Below are positions 1 through 9,755 of a stretch of 39,582 bases of DNA, one piece after another. The position numbers and the translations under genes are program-made. The notes under the pieces are model-generated. The model had not been told where the DNA came from. It saw only the letters and a program-made list of their open reading frames with translations, and searched no databases. Position 1 is the first letter of the stretch; every line of letters starts with the position of its first letter. Origin of the DNA: JBHELG01 sp046263195 (GTDB taxonomy: Bacteria; Actinomycetota; Nitriliruptoria; Nitriliruptorales; JAHWKO01); the NCBI GenBank assembly GCA_046263195.1, contig JBHELG010000017.1, positions 1 to 39,582 of the forward strand, in the 5' to 3' direction.

Positions 1-2
1 CT

Positions 3-641
3 CTCGTGTCGGTGAGCCGTGACCTGTTCCTCCGCACGGGCGGCCTCCTGGTCGGACTCCTCGCTGTCACCTCGGCAGCAGCTCGCGCTGGAGCGGTCAC
101 GCTCGCCGCGCACCAGGTGCTCTGGCAGGTCTGGATCACCGTCACACTGCTCATGGACGGCTTTGCGATCGCTGCCCAGGCGATGGTGGGCACCGCTCTG
201 GGCACGGGAGATGTCGCTGAGGCGCGCGCCACCGCGAGGGCGACCGGAGCCTGGGGGATCGGCGGGGGCATCGCCGTGGCAGCCGCGCTGCTGCTCCTCC
301 ATGACCTGGTGCCACGACTGCTGACCAACGAGCCGGACGTGCTCGCAGCCGTTGCGAGCGCGTGGTGGCTCGCCGTAGGAGGTCACGTCCTGAACGGCTG
401 GCTGTTCGTCCTCGACGGAGTCTTCATGGGTGCCGGCGACTTCGCCTACCTCAGGACCTGGACCCTGGTAGCCGCCGTGGCCGGTGGCGGCCTCGCCCAG
501 CTCTCGACCAGCCTCTTCGATTGGGGTCTTCTCGGCCTGTGGATCGCGATCGAACTCATGATGATCGTCCGGCTGCTTGCACTCCTCGTGCGCCTGCGTG
601 GACAGGCCTGGGCCCGGGTGGGCTCCGTACTCCCGCGCTGA
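3..641 (+). CDS. MATE-family multidrug/metabolite exporter, C-terminal part
   Basis: The reading frame is open from the first bases of the window, so the true start lies upstream and only about 212 residues are seen. The protein is strongly hydrophobic with five or six membrane segments. The stretch around AAHQVLWQVW followed by FAIAAQAMVGTALG is typical of the C-terminal half of MATE (DinF-like) Na+/H+-coupled exporters, which normally have about 440 residues and twelve helices. Substrate cannot be told from sequence. It is not part of the downstream importer operon: a gap of 95 bases with a promoter-like element separates them. Family call is by motif and hydropathy; the fold is fairly sure, the role is not. 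Confidence 0.8.
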   Translation, partial: LVSVSRDLFLRTGGLLVGLLAVTSAAARAGAVTLAAHQVLWQVWITVTLLMDGFAIAAQAMVGTALGTGDVAEARATARATGAWGIGGGIAVAAALLLLHDLVPRLLTNEPDVLAAVASAWWLAVGGHVLNGWLFVLDGVFMGAGDFAYLRTWTLVAAVAGGGLAQLSTSLFDWGLLGLWIAIELMMIVRLLALLVRLRGQAWARVGSVLPR

Positions 642-675
642 GACGTCAGCCGCTGTGTTCGTCGTGCGCCGCGAA

Positions 676-705
676 CCGACAGCGCCTCCTCATCCCGTCT
701 ATGCT
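676..705 (+). promoter_or_regulatory. Candidate sigma-70-type promoter of the liv operon
   Basis: CCGACA at 676-681 (four of six matches to TTGACA) is followed after 18 bases by TATGCT at 700-705, a good actinobacterial -10 (TAnnnT). The predicted start near 712 leaves a leader of about 25 bases that contains the strong Shine-Dalgarno TAAGGAGGT (724-732) ahead of the ATG at 737. Confidence 0.5.
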
Positions 706-736
706 GCCCGCCCGTTTGGGGCGTAAGGAGGTCACC

Positions 737-1951
737 ATGTCACGACGTCGTCGGAGCCGTCGTTGGATCCCGGCGCTGGCGGTCGCCGGCCTGCTCCTGG
801 CGGGCTGTGGCGGCGCTGGGGGCGGCGGAGCGCAGTCACGGGTGAAGACCGTGAAGATCGGCCTGATCGCACCACTCACCGGGGACCTATCCGCCATTGG
901 AGCGGGCATTCGCAACGGCGTCGATCTCGCCATACGCCAGGCCAACGAGAGTGGTCGGATTCCTGGTTGGGAGATCGTCCTCGACGCGCAGGACGATGCC
1001 GCCAAGCCTGACATCGGCGCGCAGGCGGCCACGAAGCTCGCCTCGGATCGACAGGTAGCCGGGGTCGTGGGGACGTACAACTCGAGCGTCGCCCAGCAGG
1101 TGCAGCCCATCCTCGACCGGGCGAACATCGTCATGATCTCGCCCGGGAACACGAACCCCACGCTCACGCAGGGCGACGACCGGGCGAATCCTCGCCGCCC
1201 CTACAAGACATACTTCCGGGTAGTTACGACGGACCTTGTGCAGGGGCCGTTCGCCGCGAATTACGCCTCCCGCGACCTCGGCGCCAGAACCGTCGCCGTC
1301 ATCCACGACAAGAAGACCTACGGGCAGGGGATCGCGAACGAGTTCGGGGCGCAGTTCGAGCGGAATGGTGGCCGGGTTCTCACCACCGAGACCATCAACC
1401 CCGGTGACAAGGACTTCTCGGCGGTCCTGTCGAAGATCAAGAGCCTGAACCCTCAGGTCATCTTCTACGGCGGTGAGTACCCGGAAGGCTCGCTCATCTC
1501 GAGTCAGGCCGACCAGCAGGGCATCACCGCGCCCGTCATGGGCGGAGACGGGATCTACGACCCGACCTACATCGCGACGGCCGGGCCTGCCGCAGAAGGC
1601 GACCTTGCGACTTCGATCGGTGCCCCGGTCAGAGACCTCCCCTCCGCCCAGGAATTCGTGAGAGCCTACGAAGAGGCGGGCTACCCCGATCCCTTCGGCG
1701 GGTTCGGGCCGTATGCGTACGACGCCGCGAACGTCATCATCGACGCGCTCGCCAAGGTCCTACCCGATGCCGACTCCATCACCGAGGGCACGCGACAGCA
1801 GGTGGTCGACGCTGTGGCTCAGACGAACCTCGCCGGGGTCACTGGGCCGGTGCGCTTCGACGAGTTCGGCGACACGACCACCAAAGTCATCACCGTCTAC
1901 CGCGTCTCCGGGGGAGCCTGGCAGCCGGTGAAGACCGGTGAGTTGACCTAG
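737..1951 (+). CDS. livK: Branched-chain amino acid ABC transporter, substrate-binding lipoprotein
   Basis: This 404-residue protein is the extracellular receptor of the ABC importer encoded behind it. It begins with an arginine-rich n-region, a hydrophobic segment and the lipobox LLAGC (Cys24 as lipidation site), followed by a Gly-rich linker. The mature part starts with VKIGLIAPLTG, the usual opening of the type I periplasmic-binding fold of the Leu/Ile/Val-binding (Peripla_BP_6) family, and keeps the VVGTYNSSVAQQV and GGDGIYDP regions. The start is set by TAAGGAGGT five bases before the ATG; upstream in-frame codons lack such a site. The ligand could be a branched-chain amino acid, another amino acid or a small amide; sequence alone does not decide. 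Confidence 0.9.
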   Translation: MSRRRRSRRWIPALAVAGLLLAGCGGAGGGGAQSRVKTVKIGLIAPLTGDLSAIGAGIRNGVDLAIRQANESGRIPGWEIVLDAQDDAAKPDIGAQAATKLASDRQVAGVVGTYNSSVAQQVQPILDRANIVMISPGNTNPTLTQGDDRANPRRPYKTYFRVVTTDLVQGPFAANYASRDLGARTVAVIHDKKTYGQGIANEFGAQFERNGGRVLTTETINPGDKDFSAVLSKIKSLNPQVIFYGGEYPEGSLISSQADQQGITAPVMGGDGIYDPTYIATAGPAAEGDLATSIGAPVRDLPSAQEFVRAYEEAGYPDPFGGFGPYAYDAANVIIDALAKVLPDADSITEGTRQQVVDAVAQTNLAGVTGPVRFDEFGDTTTKVITVYRVSGGAWQPVKTGELT

Positions 1952-2011
1952 TCCGCAGTCGCGAGCAATAACGAGAAGCACGATCGCCGTTCGAGGCTCC
2001 CGGAAGAGGCG

Positions 2012-2929
2012 ATGACGCAGTTCCTGCAGCAGCTCGTGAACGGCACCGTGCTCGGTGCGACGTACGCCCTCATCGCGCTCGGCTACACGATGGTGTACGG
2101 CATCATCCAGCTCATCAACTTCGCCCACGGCGAGGTGTTCATGGTCGGAGCATTCGCGGGCCTCGCCGCCTACCGCTACCTCCTGCCGGAACAGGGCACG
2201 TCGAACCTGCTGCTCGTCCTCCCACTCGTCATGCTCGCCGCGATCGTCGCCTCCGTGCTGGCCGCGGTACTCATGGAACGTTTCGCGTACCGGCCGCTCC
2301 GCAACGCCCCGCGCCTGGCACCGCTCATCACCGCGATCGGTGTCTCGATCTTTCTCCAGGAGGTCGTCCGCCTCTTCTACCCGGGCGGACGTCGGGCGCA
2401 ACCCTTTCCTCAGCTCATCACCGGACCGAACCTCGAGGTCGGCGGGGTCGTCGTAGCCCGGGTCTCGGTGTTCCTCGTTGTCGTCGCCCTCGTCCTCATG
2501 GTCGCCCTCCAGGCGTTCGTGCGTCGCAGCCGCACCGGCAAGGCCATGCGGGCAACCGCCCAGGACCCCGATACAGCCCGGCTCATGGGAATCGACACCG
2601 ATCGCATCGTGCTCGTCTCCTTCGTGCTCGGAGCCGTGCTGGCCGCAGTCGCGGGCGTGCTTCACGGCATGCGCTTCAGCCAGATCGACTTCCGCATCGG
2701 CTTCATCGGCGGTTTGAAGGCGTTCACGGCGGCAGTGCTCGGGGGGATAGGCAACATCGCCGGAGCGGTCTACGGCGGTTTCCTGCTCGGAGTCGTCGAA
2801 GCGCTCGCAACCCAGTACGTGCCGAGCGGTTCCTCCTGGAAGGACGTGTGGGCCTTCGTCGTCCTCATCGCCGTGCTCGTGTTCCGCCCCACCGGCCTGC
2901 TCGGCGAGCGGGTGAGGGCACGAGCGTGA
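2012..2929 (+). CDS. livH: Branched-chain amino acid ABC transporter permease LivH
   Basis: First membrane-spanning subunit of the importer (305 residues, usual length about 290-310). Family hallmarks are the N-terminal QQLVNGTVLGATYALIAL, GYTMVYGIIQLINFAHGEV, and the C-terminal AAVLGGIGNIAGAVYGG region that contacts the ATPases. Hydropathy shows about eight helices. The start has a GGAAGAGG-type ribosome site (2001-2008), and the stop TGA overlaps the GTG start of livM by four bases, so the two permease subunits are probably translationally coupled. It should heterodimerise with LivM. Confidence 0.93.
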   Translation: MTQFLQQLVNGTVLGATYALIALGYTMVYGIIQLINFAHGEVFMVGAFAGLAAYRYLLPEQGTSNLLLVLPLVMLAAIVASVLAAVLMERFAYRPLRNAPRLAPLITAIGVSIFLQEVVRLFYPGGRRAQPFPQLITGPNLEVGGVVVARVSVFLVVVALVLMVALQAFVRRSRTGKAMRATAQDPDTARLMGIDTDRIVLVSFVLGAVLAAVAGVLHGMRFSQIDFRIGFIGGLKAFTAAVLGGIGNIAGAVYGGFLLGVVEALATQYVPSGSSWKDVWAFVVLIAVLVFRPTGLLGERVRARA

Positions 2930-4628
2930 AGGGAGACCGCAGGAGCGGGGTCGGAGCCTGGAGAGGTGCGACATCCGCGATGGAGGCGGGAGGTGTGCTC
3001 GCGTCGCTGCGGGGAACGGTGGGACCGCGACGGAGGGCTGCCGTCTTGGCCGGAGCAGCGGCCACAGTGCTTGGAAGCCTCGCCCCTTGGACAGTCTTCG
3101 ACGGGGGGACCTTGGGGAGCACGGCTCCGGCCGGGACCCCCGGCGGTGTTCGCCTCTATGTGCTGTTGCTGACGGCCGGCACGCTCGTCGCCCTCACCGA
3201 GACGGCCGGCCGTCGCCGCGCCGGCCTGGCAGCCGCCGGCGGCATCGTATGCGTCGCCGCCGGCGCACCCGCCGCCGCAGCGGCCGTGGGAGACGGGGCC
3301 GGTTGGGGAGCCGGCTTGGCCCTGGCAGGTGGACTGGTCCTGCTCGCCGCTGCCGCCTCCCTGCCCGACGATCGGTCCCCGCCTGAGCTCCGCCCCATGG
3401 CGACGTGGGTCGAAGTCTCCGCCCTCGCCGCCGTCGCCCTGGGCTCGCTTGCAGCGGTCACGATCGGCCTGCGTATCGAAGAGGCTGGACTGTTCACCGC
3501 CTACCTCGTGTTCCTGGCGGCCATCTGGGCTTGGCTGCGTGCCCTCGGCGTCCTGGAAGGTCTGCGTGGGCTGTACGAGCGGCGTCGAGGCCCCACAATC
3601 GCTCTCGCCGCTTTCACTGCCGCCCTCTTCCCTTTCACCCAGGGGGGCAACGCCTACTGGATCCGTGTCCTCGCGTCGGTCGGAGTGTTCGCGGTCGCAG
3701 CCATCGGACTCAACGTGGTCGTCGGACTCGCCGGGCTACTCGACCTCGGCTACGTCGCGTTCTTCGGAGTCGGCGCCTATGTGGGCGCACTCTTCGCTGA
3801 CGCGGCCCTCACCACGCTGCACGTCCACCTACCGTTCCTGCTCGTCGTCGTGCTGGGAGCCTTGATCGCGGCGGTGTTCGGCGTGGCCATAGGTGCTCCG
3901 ACCCTGCGGCTGCGGGGCGACTACCTGGCCATAGTGACCCTCGGGTTCGGCGAGATCTTCCGCATCTCGGCGTTCAACCTCGACGGGCTCACCCGTGGTC
4001 CAAATGGCATCTCCGGGGTACCAGACCTTGCCGTGGGCGGCTTCAATTTCGGGGAGACACACACGCTTCTCGGTATCGAACTGCCCAGCTTCGCGAACTA
4101 CTACGCGGTCGAGTTGCTTCTGCTGGCCGTGGTCGCCACGGGGTTCCTTCGCCTCAACGACAGCCGCATCGGCCGCGCCTGGATTGCGATCCGGGAAGAC
4201 GAGACCGCAGCCGCGGCCATGGGGATCGACACGACCCGCCTGAAGCTGCTGGCATTCGGGATCGGTGCGTTCATGGCCGGGGCCGCTGGAACCGTGAACA
4301 GTCACGTGACCAGCCAGGTCTCACCGGACTCCTACACGTTCCTCGAGTCCATCCTGCTGCTCGCCGCCGTCGTGCTCGGAGGAATGGGCACCGTCGGGGG
4401 CGCACTGCTCGGTTCGGTTGCACTCTTCGTCATCCCCGAGAAGCTCAGGAGCTTTGCCGACGCCCGTCTGCTCCTGTTCGGAGCCGCGCTCGTGCTCATG
4501 ATGCGCTTCCGGCCGGAGGGGATCGTCCCGAGTCGCCGTCGCGCGCGGGAACTGCGGGATGTTGAGGAGGCTCCGCGGCCGACGCCGGGGGCGGTCGGGG
4601 CGCCACCTGGGGCGCCGGTGGCCCGTAC

Positions 4629-4632
<4 letters not shown>
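2926..4632 (+). CDS. livM: Branched-chain amino acid ABC transporter permease LivM with long N-terminal membrane extension
   Basis: Second permease subunit, 568 residues from the GTG that overlaps the livH stop (an internal ATG at 2980 is the alternative). The conserved LivM core begins only near residue 260 with LNVVVGLAGLLDLGYVAFFG and continues through LRGDYLAIVTLGFGEI, ITRGPNG-like LTRGPNGISGVP and the C-terminal LGGMGTVGGALLGS. The roughly 250 residues before the core are hydrophobic and Ala/Val-rich, and read as six or so extra membrane helices. Ordinary LivM proteins have 300-425 residues, so the N-terminus is unusually long. The C-terminal tail is Pro/Ala-rich. The stop overlaps the livG start by four bases. 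Confidence 0.92.
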
Positions 4633-5449
<817 letters not shown>

Positions 5450-5453
<4 letters not shown>

Positions 5454-6208
5454 ACATCGTCCGCGCCGCCCGCCTGCGCCCCGACGCCGACGGCCCGAGC
5501 TTGCTGCTCGAGGTGCGAGACCTGCGTGTGTCCTATGGCAGGATCGAGGTGGTCAAGGGAATCAGCCTCGACGTCCATCGGGGCGAGGTCGTGGCCCTCA
5601 TCGGCGCCAACGGGGCCGGGAAGACGACCACTCTGCGGACGATCTCGGGTTTGCTCCGGCCAAAGGCGGGAGAGGTCCGCTTCGGCGCTGAAGCGATCCA
5701 TCACCTACCCGCCCACCGCGTGGTCGAACGTGGCATCGCCCACGCCCCCGAGGGCCGCCGCATCTTCCCCCGCATGACGGTGCTCGAGAACCTCGAGCTC
5801 GGAGCCTTCACCCGTCGCTCCGACGGGCTGCGGGACGATTTCGAGCGCATCTTCGCTCTGTTCCCTGTTCTGGCCGACCGCCGGCAGCAAGTGGCAGGCA
5901 CCCTCTCTGGAGGGGAGCAGCAGATGCTCGCGATCGGACGGGCCTTGATGAGCCAGCCACGGCTTCTCATGCTTGACGAACCGTCGATGGGCCTCGCGCC
6001 GCTGATGACCCAGCGGATCCTGACGACGCTCGAAGAGTTGCGGGGGCAGGGGACGACCATCCTGCTGGTGGAACAGAATGCTCAGGCGGCGCTGTCGCTG
6101 GCCGACCGTGCCTACGTCATCGAGACGGGAAGGGTGGTGCTCAGCGGTACCGGGGCGCAGCTTCTGGCGGACGCGCAGGTGCGCAAGGCCTACCTCGGCG
6201 AGGACTAG
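5450..6208 (+). CDS. livF: Branched-chain amino acid ABC transporter ATP-binding protein LivF
   Basis: Second ATPase of the importer (252 residues). It carries Walker A GANGAGKTTT, the LivF-type signature LSGGEQQMLAIGRAL, Walker B LLMLDEPSMGLAP and VEQNAQAALSLADRAYV, a stretch that distinguishes LivF from LivG. The GTG start overlaps the livG stop by four bases. It ends the livKHMGF operon; no strong hairpin follows in the 53 bases before the next gene, so a factor-dependent end is possible. Confidence 0.94.
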
Positions 6209-6261
6209 GGTTTTCCACACTGACTGCTTTCCACCGCAAGCGGCCGTCACACAGTGAACGT

Positions 6262-7422
6262 ATGTTCGTATGTGTGGATATGATCATCGCAGCGGTTGAG
6301 AACCTGACCCAGGTCCTGGCAGATTTCGACCCGGCGCGTCTCTCGGGATCGAAGGCGGCTGAGCTGGTCCAGGTGTTGGCACGGGGGGAGAAGGTGTGTG
6401 CGGCGGCCCGGGCGCGGGCTGCTGCCAGGGTCGAGGAGTGCGGGGCGCATCGGATCAAGGGCCATCACTCGGGGGCGCAGTGGCTGGCCAAGACCATGGG
6501 AATCAGCCCCAGGCAGGCAGCGGCATCTATCGAGACCATCAGGACCATCGAGGGCCTTGCCGCCACCAGGGAAGCGTTCTCCGTGGGGCGAATCTCCGAA
6601 GCCCAGGCCGCCGAGGTGGCCAGGGCTGCCGCCGTCGACCCGTCGGCCGAGGCCGACCTGCTACGGGCTGCCGAGCAGCATGACTGGCGCAGCTTGAAAG
6701 ACCACGCCCGGCGGGTGTGTCTCAATGCCGAAGTCGACCGCGACGCGCTGCACGAGCGTCAGCACCGCGCCCGCGAGTTCCACCATTGGGTGGATGACGA
6801 GGGCATGGTGGCGGGCCGCTTCCGCCTGCCCCCCGAGGTGGGCGCCCCGCTGGTCAACCGCATAGACGCTGAGACCGACCGCGAATACAGGAGAGCCTGG
6901 CAGCAGGGAGGGCGCGAGCCACGAGGCGCGTGCGCCGCTGACGCCCTCGTGAAGCTCCTGTCCCAAGGGGAGGGCGCCAGGCCAACGCGTGCCGAACTGG
7001 TGGTGGTGGTCGATCTCGACGCCCTACGGCGCGGGCAGGTCGAGGACGGGGAGCGCTGCCACGTCCCCGGTATTGGCCCGCTGCCCGTCAGCGTGGCCCG
7101 TCGCATCACCTCCGACGCCTTCCTCAAGGCCGTCTTGATCGATGGGTGTGAGATCAAGAAGGTGAAGCACTTCGGGCGTCACATCCCCGCCGAGGTTCGC
7201 ACCGCCCTGGAACTGGGGCGACCACCCGAATTGGACGGGGCGACTTGCGTCGAGGAGGGCTGCGGACGCCGCCACGGCCTGGAATGGGACCACGACGACC
7301 CCCTCGCCCACCGTGGACCAACCGCCTACCACAATCTCAGACCCCGCTGCCGCCCCCACCACCGCGACAAGACTCAGCGGGACCGCCAGGCCGGCCTCAT
7401 CTTCGGACCAGACCCGCCGTGA
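6262..7422 (+). CDS. DUF222 / 13E12-repeat family HNH endonuclease-like protein
   Basis: The 386-residue protein has the alpha-helical DUF222 region (residues about 20-250) and a C-terminal HNH nuclease motif: two cysteines in CVEEGC, the catalytic pair in LEWDHDDPLAHRG, and the closing NLRPRCRPHH. This family is abundant and multicopy in actinobacteria (the 13E12 repeats of Mycobacterium); it is linked to mobile or repetitive DNA, but the function of individual members is unknown. No Shine-Dalgarno is present. Three in-frame starts compete: ATG 6262, GTG 6274 (seven bases after TATGTT, fitting a leaderless start) and ATG 6280. The gene is monocistronic in context. Confidence 0.85.
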   Translation: MFVCVDMIIAAVENLTQVLADFDPARLSGSKAAELVQVLARGEKVCAAARARAAARVEECGAHRIKGHHSGAQWLAKTMGISPRQAAASIETIRTIEGLAATREAFSVGRISEAQAAEVARAAAVDPSAEADLLRAAEQHDWRSLKDHARRVCLNAEVDRDALHERQHRAREFHHWVDDEGMVAGRFRLPPEVGAPLVNRIDAETDREYRRAWQQGGREPRGACAADALVKLLSQGEGARPTRAELVVVVDLDALRRGQVEDGERCHVPGIGPLPVSVARRITSDAFLKAVLIDGCEIKKVKHFGRHIPAEVRTALELGRPPELDGATCVEEGCGRRHGLEWDHDDPLAHRGPTAYHNLRPRCRPHHRDKTQRDRQAGLIFGPDPP

Positions 7423-7527
7423 GGGGGCCTTCCGTCTCGCTTCACCTCGACGACCGACGCGTTGGCCGTGCTCGGGGTGGCTCAGGGGCTGCTTGTCTGC
7501 TACCTGGCCGGCTTCGAGGAGAGCGAC

Positions 7528-8145
7528 ATGAAGCTGACGAAGTACCCCCAATCGTGCCTGCTGCTGGAGAAGGACGGCGCGCGGATCGTGATTGACCCCG
7601 GTAACCGCGCCATGAACGCCTACACCCTGGACGATTTCGGTGACCTCGAAGCCGTGCTCTACACGCACCGTCACCCCGACCACTTCGATGACCGGCAGGT
7701 CGAAGAGTTGCTCGAACGGGGCGTCGAGCTGTTCGGAAACGCCGACGTGTGCGGTCTCATCGGCAGGGAGCACGCGACCGAACTCACGGATGGGCAGACG
7801 TTGGAGATCGCCGGCTTCGATGTGACGGTGCGCGACCTGCCCCACGTCCCCCTGGTGGACGGGTCGGCGGGACCACCCAACAGCGGCTACGTCATCGACG
7901 GTTTCCTCTTCCATCCAGGCGATGGCATAGAGCTGTCGGGCCTCACGGTCGATGCACTGGCGGTGCCGATAGCGGGTCCGAGCATCAGCTTCCGCGACGC
8001 CTACCGCTTCATCGAGTCAGTCGGGGCCAAAACCGCGCTCCCGATCCACTACGACACGTTCATCGCCGATCCGGCCCGCTTCGCCGACTTCTGCGACATC
8101 GCCGAGGTCGTCATCCTTGACCATGGCGAGACCACGACGCTCTGA
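7528..8145 (+). CDS. Metallo-beta-lactamase-fold hydrolase (UlaG-like/UPF0173-like)
   Basis: A 205-residue Zn-dependent hydrolase. It opens with MKLTKYPQSCLLLE and has the metal-binding motif HRHPDH at residues 47-52 (HxHxDH), a later LPHVPLVDG His, and PIHYDTF near the C-terminus, which matches the small cytoplasmic members that resemble L-ascorbate-6-phosphate lactonase. The ATG at 7528 follows GAGGAGAG (7516-7523); an upstream GTG at 7462 would add 22 residues that do not fit the fold. Substrate is not predictable. It converges with the unknown lipoprotein gene, with a hairpin between them. Confidence 0.85.
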   Translation: MKLTKYPQSCLLLEKDGARIVIDPGNRAMNAYTLDDFGDLEAVLYTHRHPDHFDDRQVEELLERGVELFGNADVCGLIGREHATELTDGQTLEIAGFDVTVRDLPHVPLVDGSAGPPNSGYVIDGFLFHPGDGIELSGLTVDALAVPIAGPSISFRDAYRFIESVGAKTALPIHYDTFIADPARFADFCDIAEVVILDHGETTTL

Positions 8146-8156
8146 AACTCAGCGTC
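8136..8156. terminator. Hairpin at the convergent ends of the hydrolase and lipoprotein genes
   Basis: GACGCT (8136-8141) pairs with AGCGTC (8151-8156) around a nine-base loop that itself contains CTGA/TCAG. The element spans both stop codons (8145 on plus, 8149 on minus), as expected of a shared bidirectional terminator. There is no T-tract, so strength is uncertain. Confidence 0.45.
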
Positions 8157-8862
8157 CGGCAGCAGGCCCGGGAGCGGTCACCTCCACCCCTTCGAGTGCT
8201 GTGAGCGCGACCAGGAGATGGGCGCCGCCCCGCTCGGCGAAGCTGTGAACCGCTTCGAGTTCCCGGGCTCGGACAGCCAGCAGTGACCACGCGAGCGCCC
8301 GAGTGGCCTCGCCTTGAAGCTCTCCGATCGAGCTGCCCTCTCCGTCGGAAGCGGCGGTCTGGATGAGTGCCATCTGCTCGTCGGGGCGGCGCTCCCACCC
8401 GGTTACGTCGCCTGCGACAGGGTCTTCGAGGACGGCGCTCACACGGGGGCCAGCCTCGCCGGCGGCGCGAGCAGCGGCCAGGGTACGTGACAGGACGTCG
8501 CTGCTGGTTGCCGCGTCGGGGGCGGGAAAGAATGGGGTGACCTCGGCGGTGGACACGTCCTTGTCGCCGTCGAGATCACCGGCGAGCCCTGCAGACGCTG
8601 ACAAGGTGTGCACGGTTCGTTCCGCCGCCGAACGTGCGGCGGAAAGATCACCCGCGAGGCGTGCCTCTTCCAGCGCGGCACCTGCCGCGCCCAGCGTCTG
8701 TCTCGCGCTCTCGAGTTCCGCACGCAGGGCGAGGATGCGGGGCTCGGGCACAGCCTCCATCGTGGCGGCGAGGGGCGCGGCTGGGCCGGAGGGGCGATCG
8801 AGCTGGCTACAGCCCGCCATGAGAGCGATCAACGCGCAGAGCAGCGCGCGCAAGGCATTCAT
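8149..8862 (-). CDS. Unknown secreted lipoprotein with an EF-hand-like loop
   Basis: A 237-residue protein not assigned to any family. The N-terminus is a lipoprotein signal: MNALRALLCALIALMAGC, with lipobox LMAGC and Cys18 as the anchor. The mature part is Ala-rich and helical. Residues 96-107 read DLDGDKDVSTAE, which fits a canonical Ca2+-binding EF-hand loop (acidic or oxygen ligands at 1, 3, 5, 7, 9 and 12), although only one such loop is seen. The ATG overlaps the prmA stop in ATGA, so the gene depends on prmA translation; a functional tie to ribosomal methylation is not obvious. Surface location is inferred from the signal. Confidence 0.75.
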   Translation of the reverse strand: MNALRALLCALIALMAGCSQLDRPSGPAAPLAATMEAVPEPRILALRAELESARQTLGAAGAALEEARLAGDLSAARSAAERTVHTLSASAGLAGDLDGDKDVSTAEVTPFFPAPDAATSSDVLSRTLAAARAAGEAGPRVSAVLEDPVAGDVTGWERRPDEQMALIQTAASDGEGSSIGELQGEATRALAWSLLAVRARELEAVHSFAERGGAHLLVALTALEGVEVTAPGPAAGR

Positions 8863-9632
8863 GGGGTTGAGAGTGTGAGGGCTGCCCACTCGTCCTCCCG
8901 GTCGACCGTCAGCAGCTGGGCCCCGAACCCCCGCGACACGATGCCCATCTTTTCCATGAGGAGGCCGCTCACGATCACAAGTCCGCCTGGGATGGTGACG
9001 GCCAGAATGTCAGCAGCCAATTTGAGCACGAGGTCGCTCGAGAGGTTGGCAACGACGACGTCGAACGGCGCATCATGGGCCACCGCCTCGAGGCTGCCGA
9101 CGCGCAAGTCCACGCTCAGCTGGTTACGAGCGGCGTTACTGGCGGCCACGGCAACCGCGTCGGGATCGACGTCCACCGCGACGACCTCGGCGGCTCCGAG
9201 CCTCTTGGCGGCAAGGGCCAGGACACCGCTTCCCGTTCCGATGTCGAGGACCCGCCGGCCGCTGAGTTCGGTACCTTCGAGCGCGATCAGGCAGAGGCGC
9301 GTCGTTGCGTGGTGCCCGGTGCCGAAGGCCATTCCCGGATCGAGGACGATCGTGAACTCACCCGGTCGCTCAGTGGTATGCCACGACGGAGTGAGGGTCA
9401 GCCGCCCTATACGCACCGGCTCGAACCCGGCTTTCCACTCGGCGAGCCAATCGCGGTCAGGCTCCGGTTCCCACTGTCCCCCCGCAGGCACCGTCGAGGT
9501 CGCTTCGGGGAACCAGGCGACCAGTCGGTCACCGTGCTCCCAGACGCCGAGAGTGCCCGCGTTCCACAGTGCAGCCGCAAGGAGTTCGCCTTCCACCCCT
9601 TCAGCGGCCGCGATTGTGTAGCGCTGGACCAT
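8859..9632 (-). CDS. prmA: Ribosomal protein L11 methyltransferase
   Basis: The 257-residue protein is expected to trimethylate ribosomal protein L11 with S-adenosylmethionine in the cytoplasm. The N-terminal part (to about residue 70) is the short substrate-recognition domain. The PrmA signature DPGMAFGTGHHATT is at residues 98-111, and the SAM motif I VLDIGTGSGVLAL at 128-140, followed by VVAVDVDPDAV and VVVANLSSDL (motif IV region). The start at 9632 (MVQRYTIAAAEG) has GGAGG six to ten bases upstream; an in-frame longer start at 9707 lacks this. Length is slightly below the usual 280-310. The stop overlaps the downstream lipoprotein start. Confidence 0.88.
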   Translation of the reverse strand: MVQRYTIAAAEGVEGELLAAALWNAGTLGVWEHGDRLVAWFPEATSTVPAGGQWEPEPDRDWLAEWKAGFEPVRIGRLTLTPSWHTTERPGEFTIVLDPGMAFGTGHHATTRLCLIALEGTELSGRRVLDIGTGSGVLALAAKRLGAAEVVAVDVDPDAVAVAASNAARNQLSVDLRVGSLEAVAHDAPFDVVVANLSSDLVLKLAADILAVTIPGGLVIVSGLLMEKMGIVSRGFGAQLLTVDREDEWAALTLSTP

Positions 9633-9755
9633 GGGAAGCGCCTCCGACGACCGATGACCCCGGTGGCAGGGTGCAGCACGGGCCGAGAGGGGAACCGCTT
9701 CTAGCATCGCAGCGGCTCCGTACCGTGTCCACTTCTGCGAGTAGCGAGCGCTTGA

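Noticed and set aside
637..650. GCTGA-GACG-TCAGC hairpin at the end of the MATE gene
   Set aside because: Only five base pairs and no T-tract, too weak to call a terminator.
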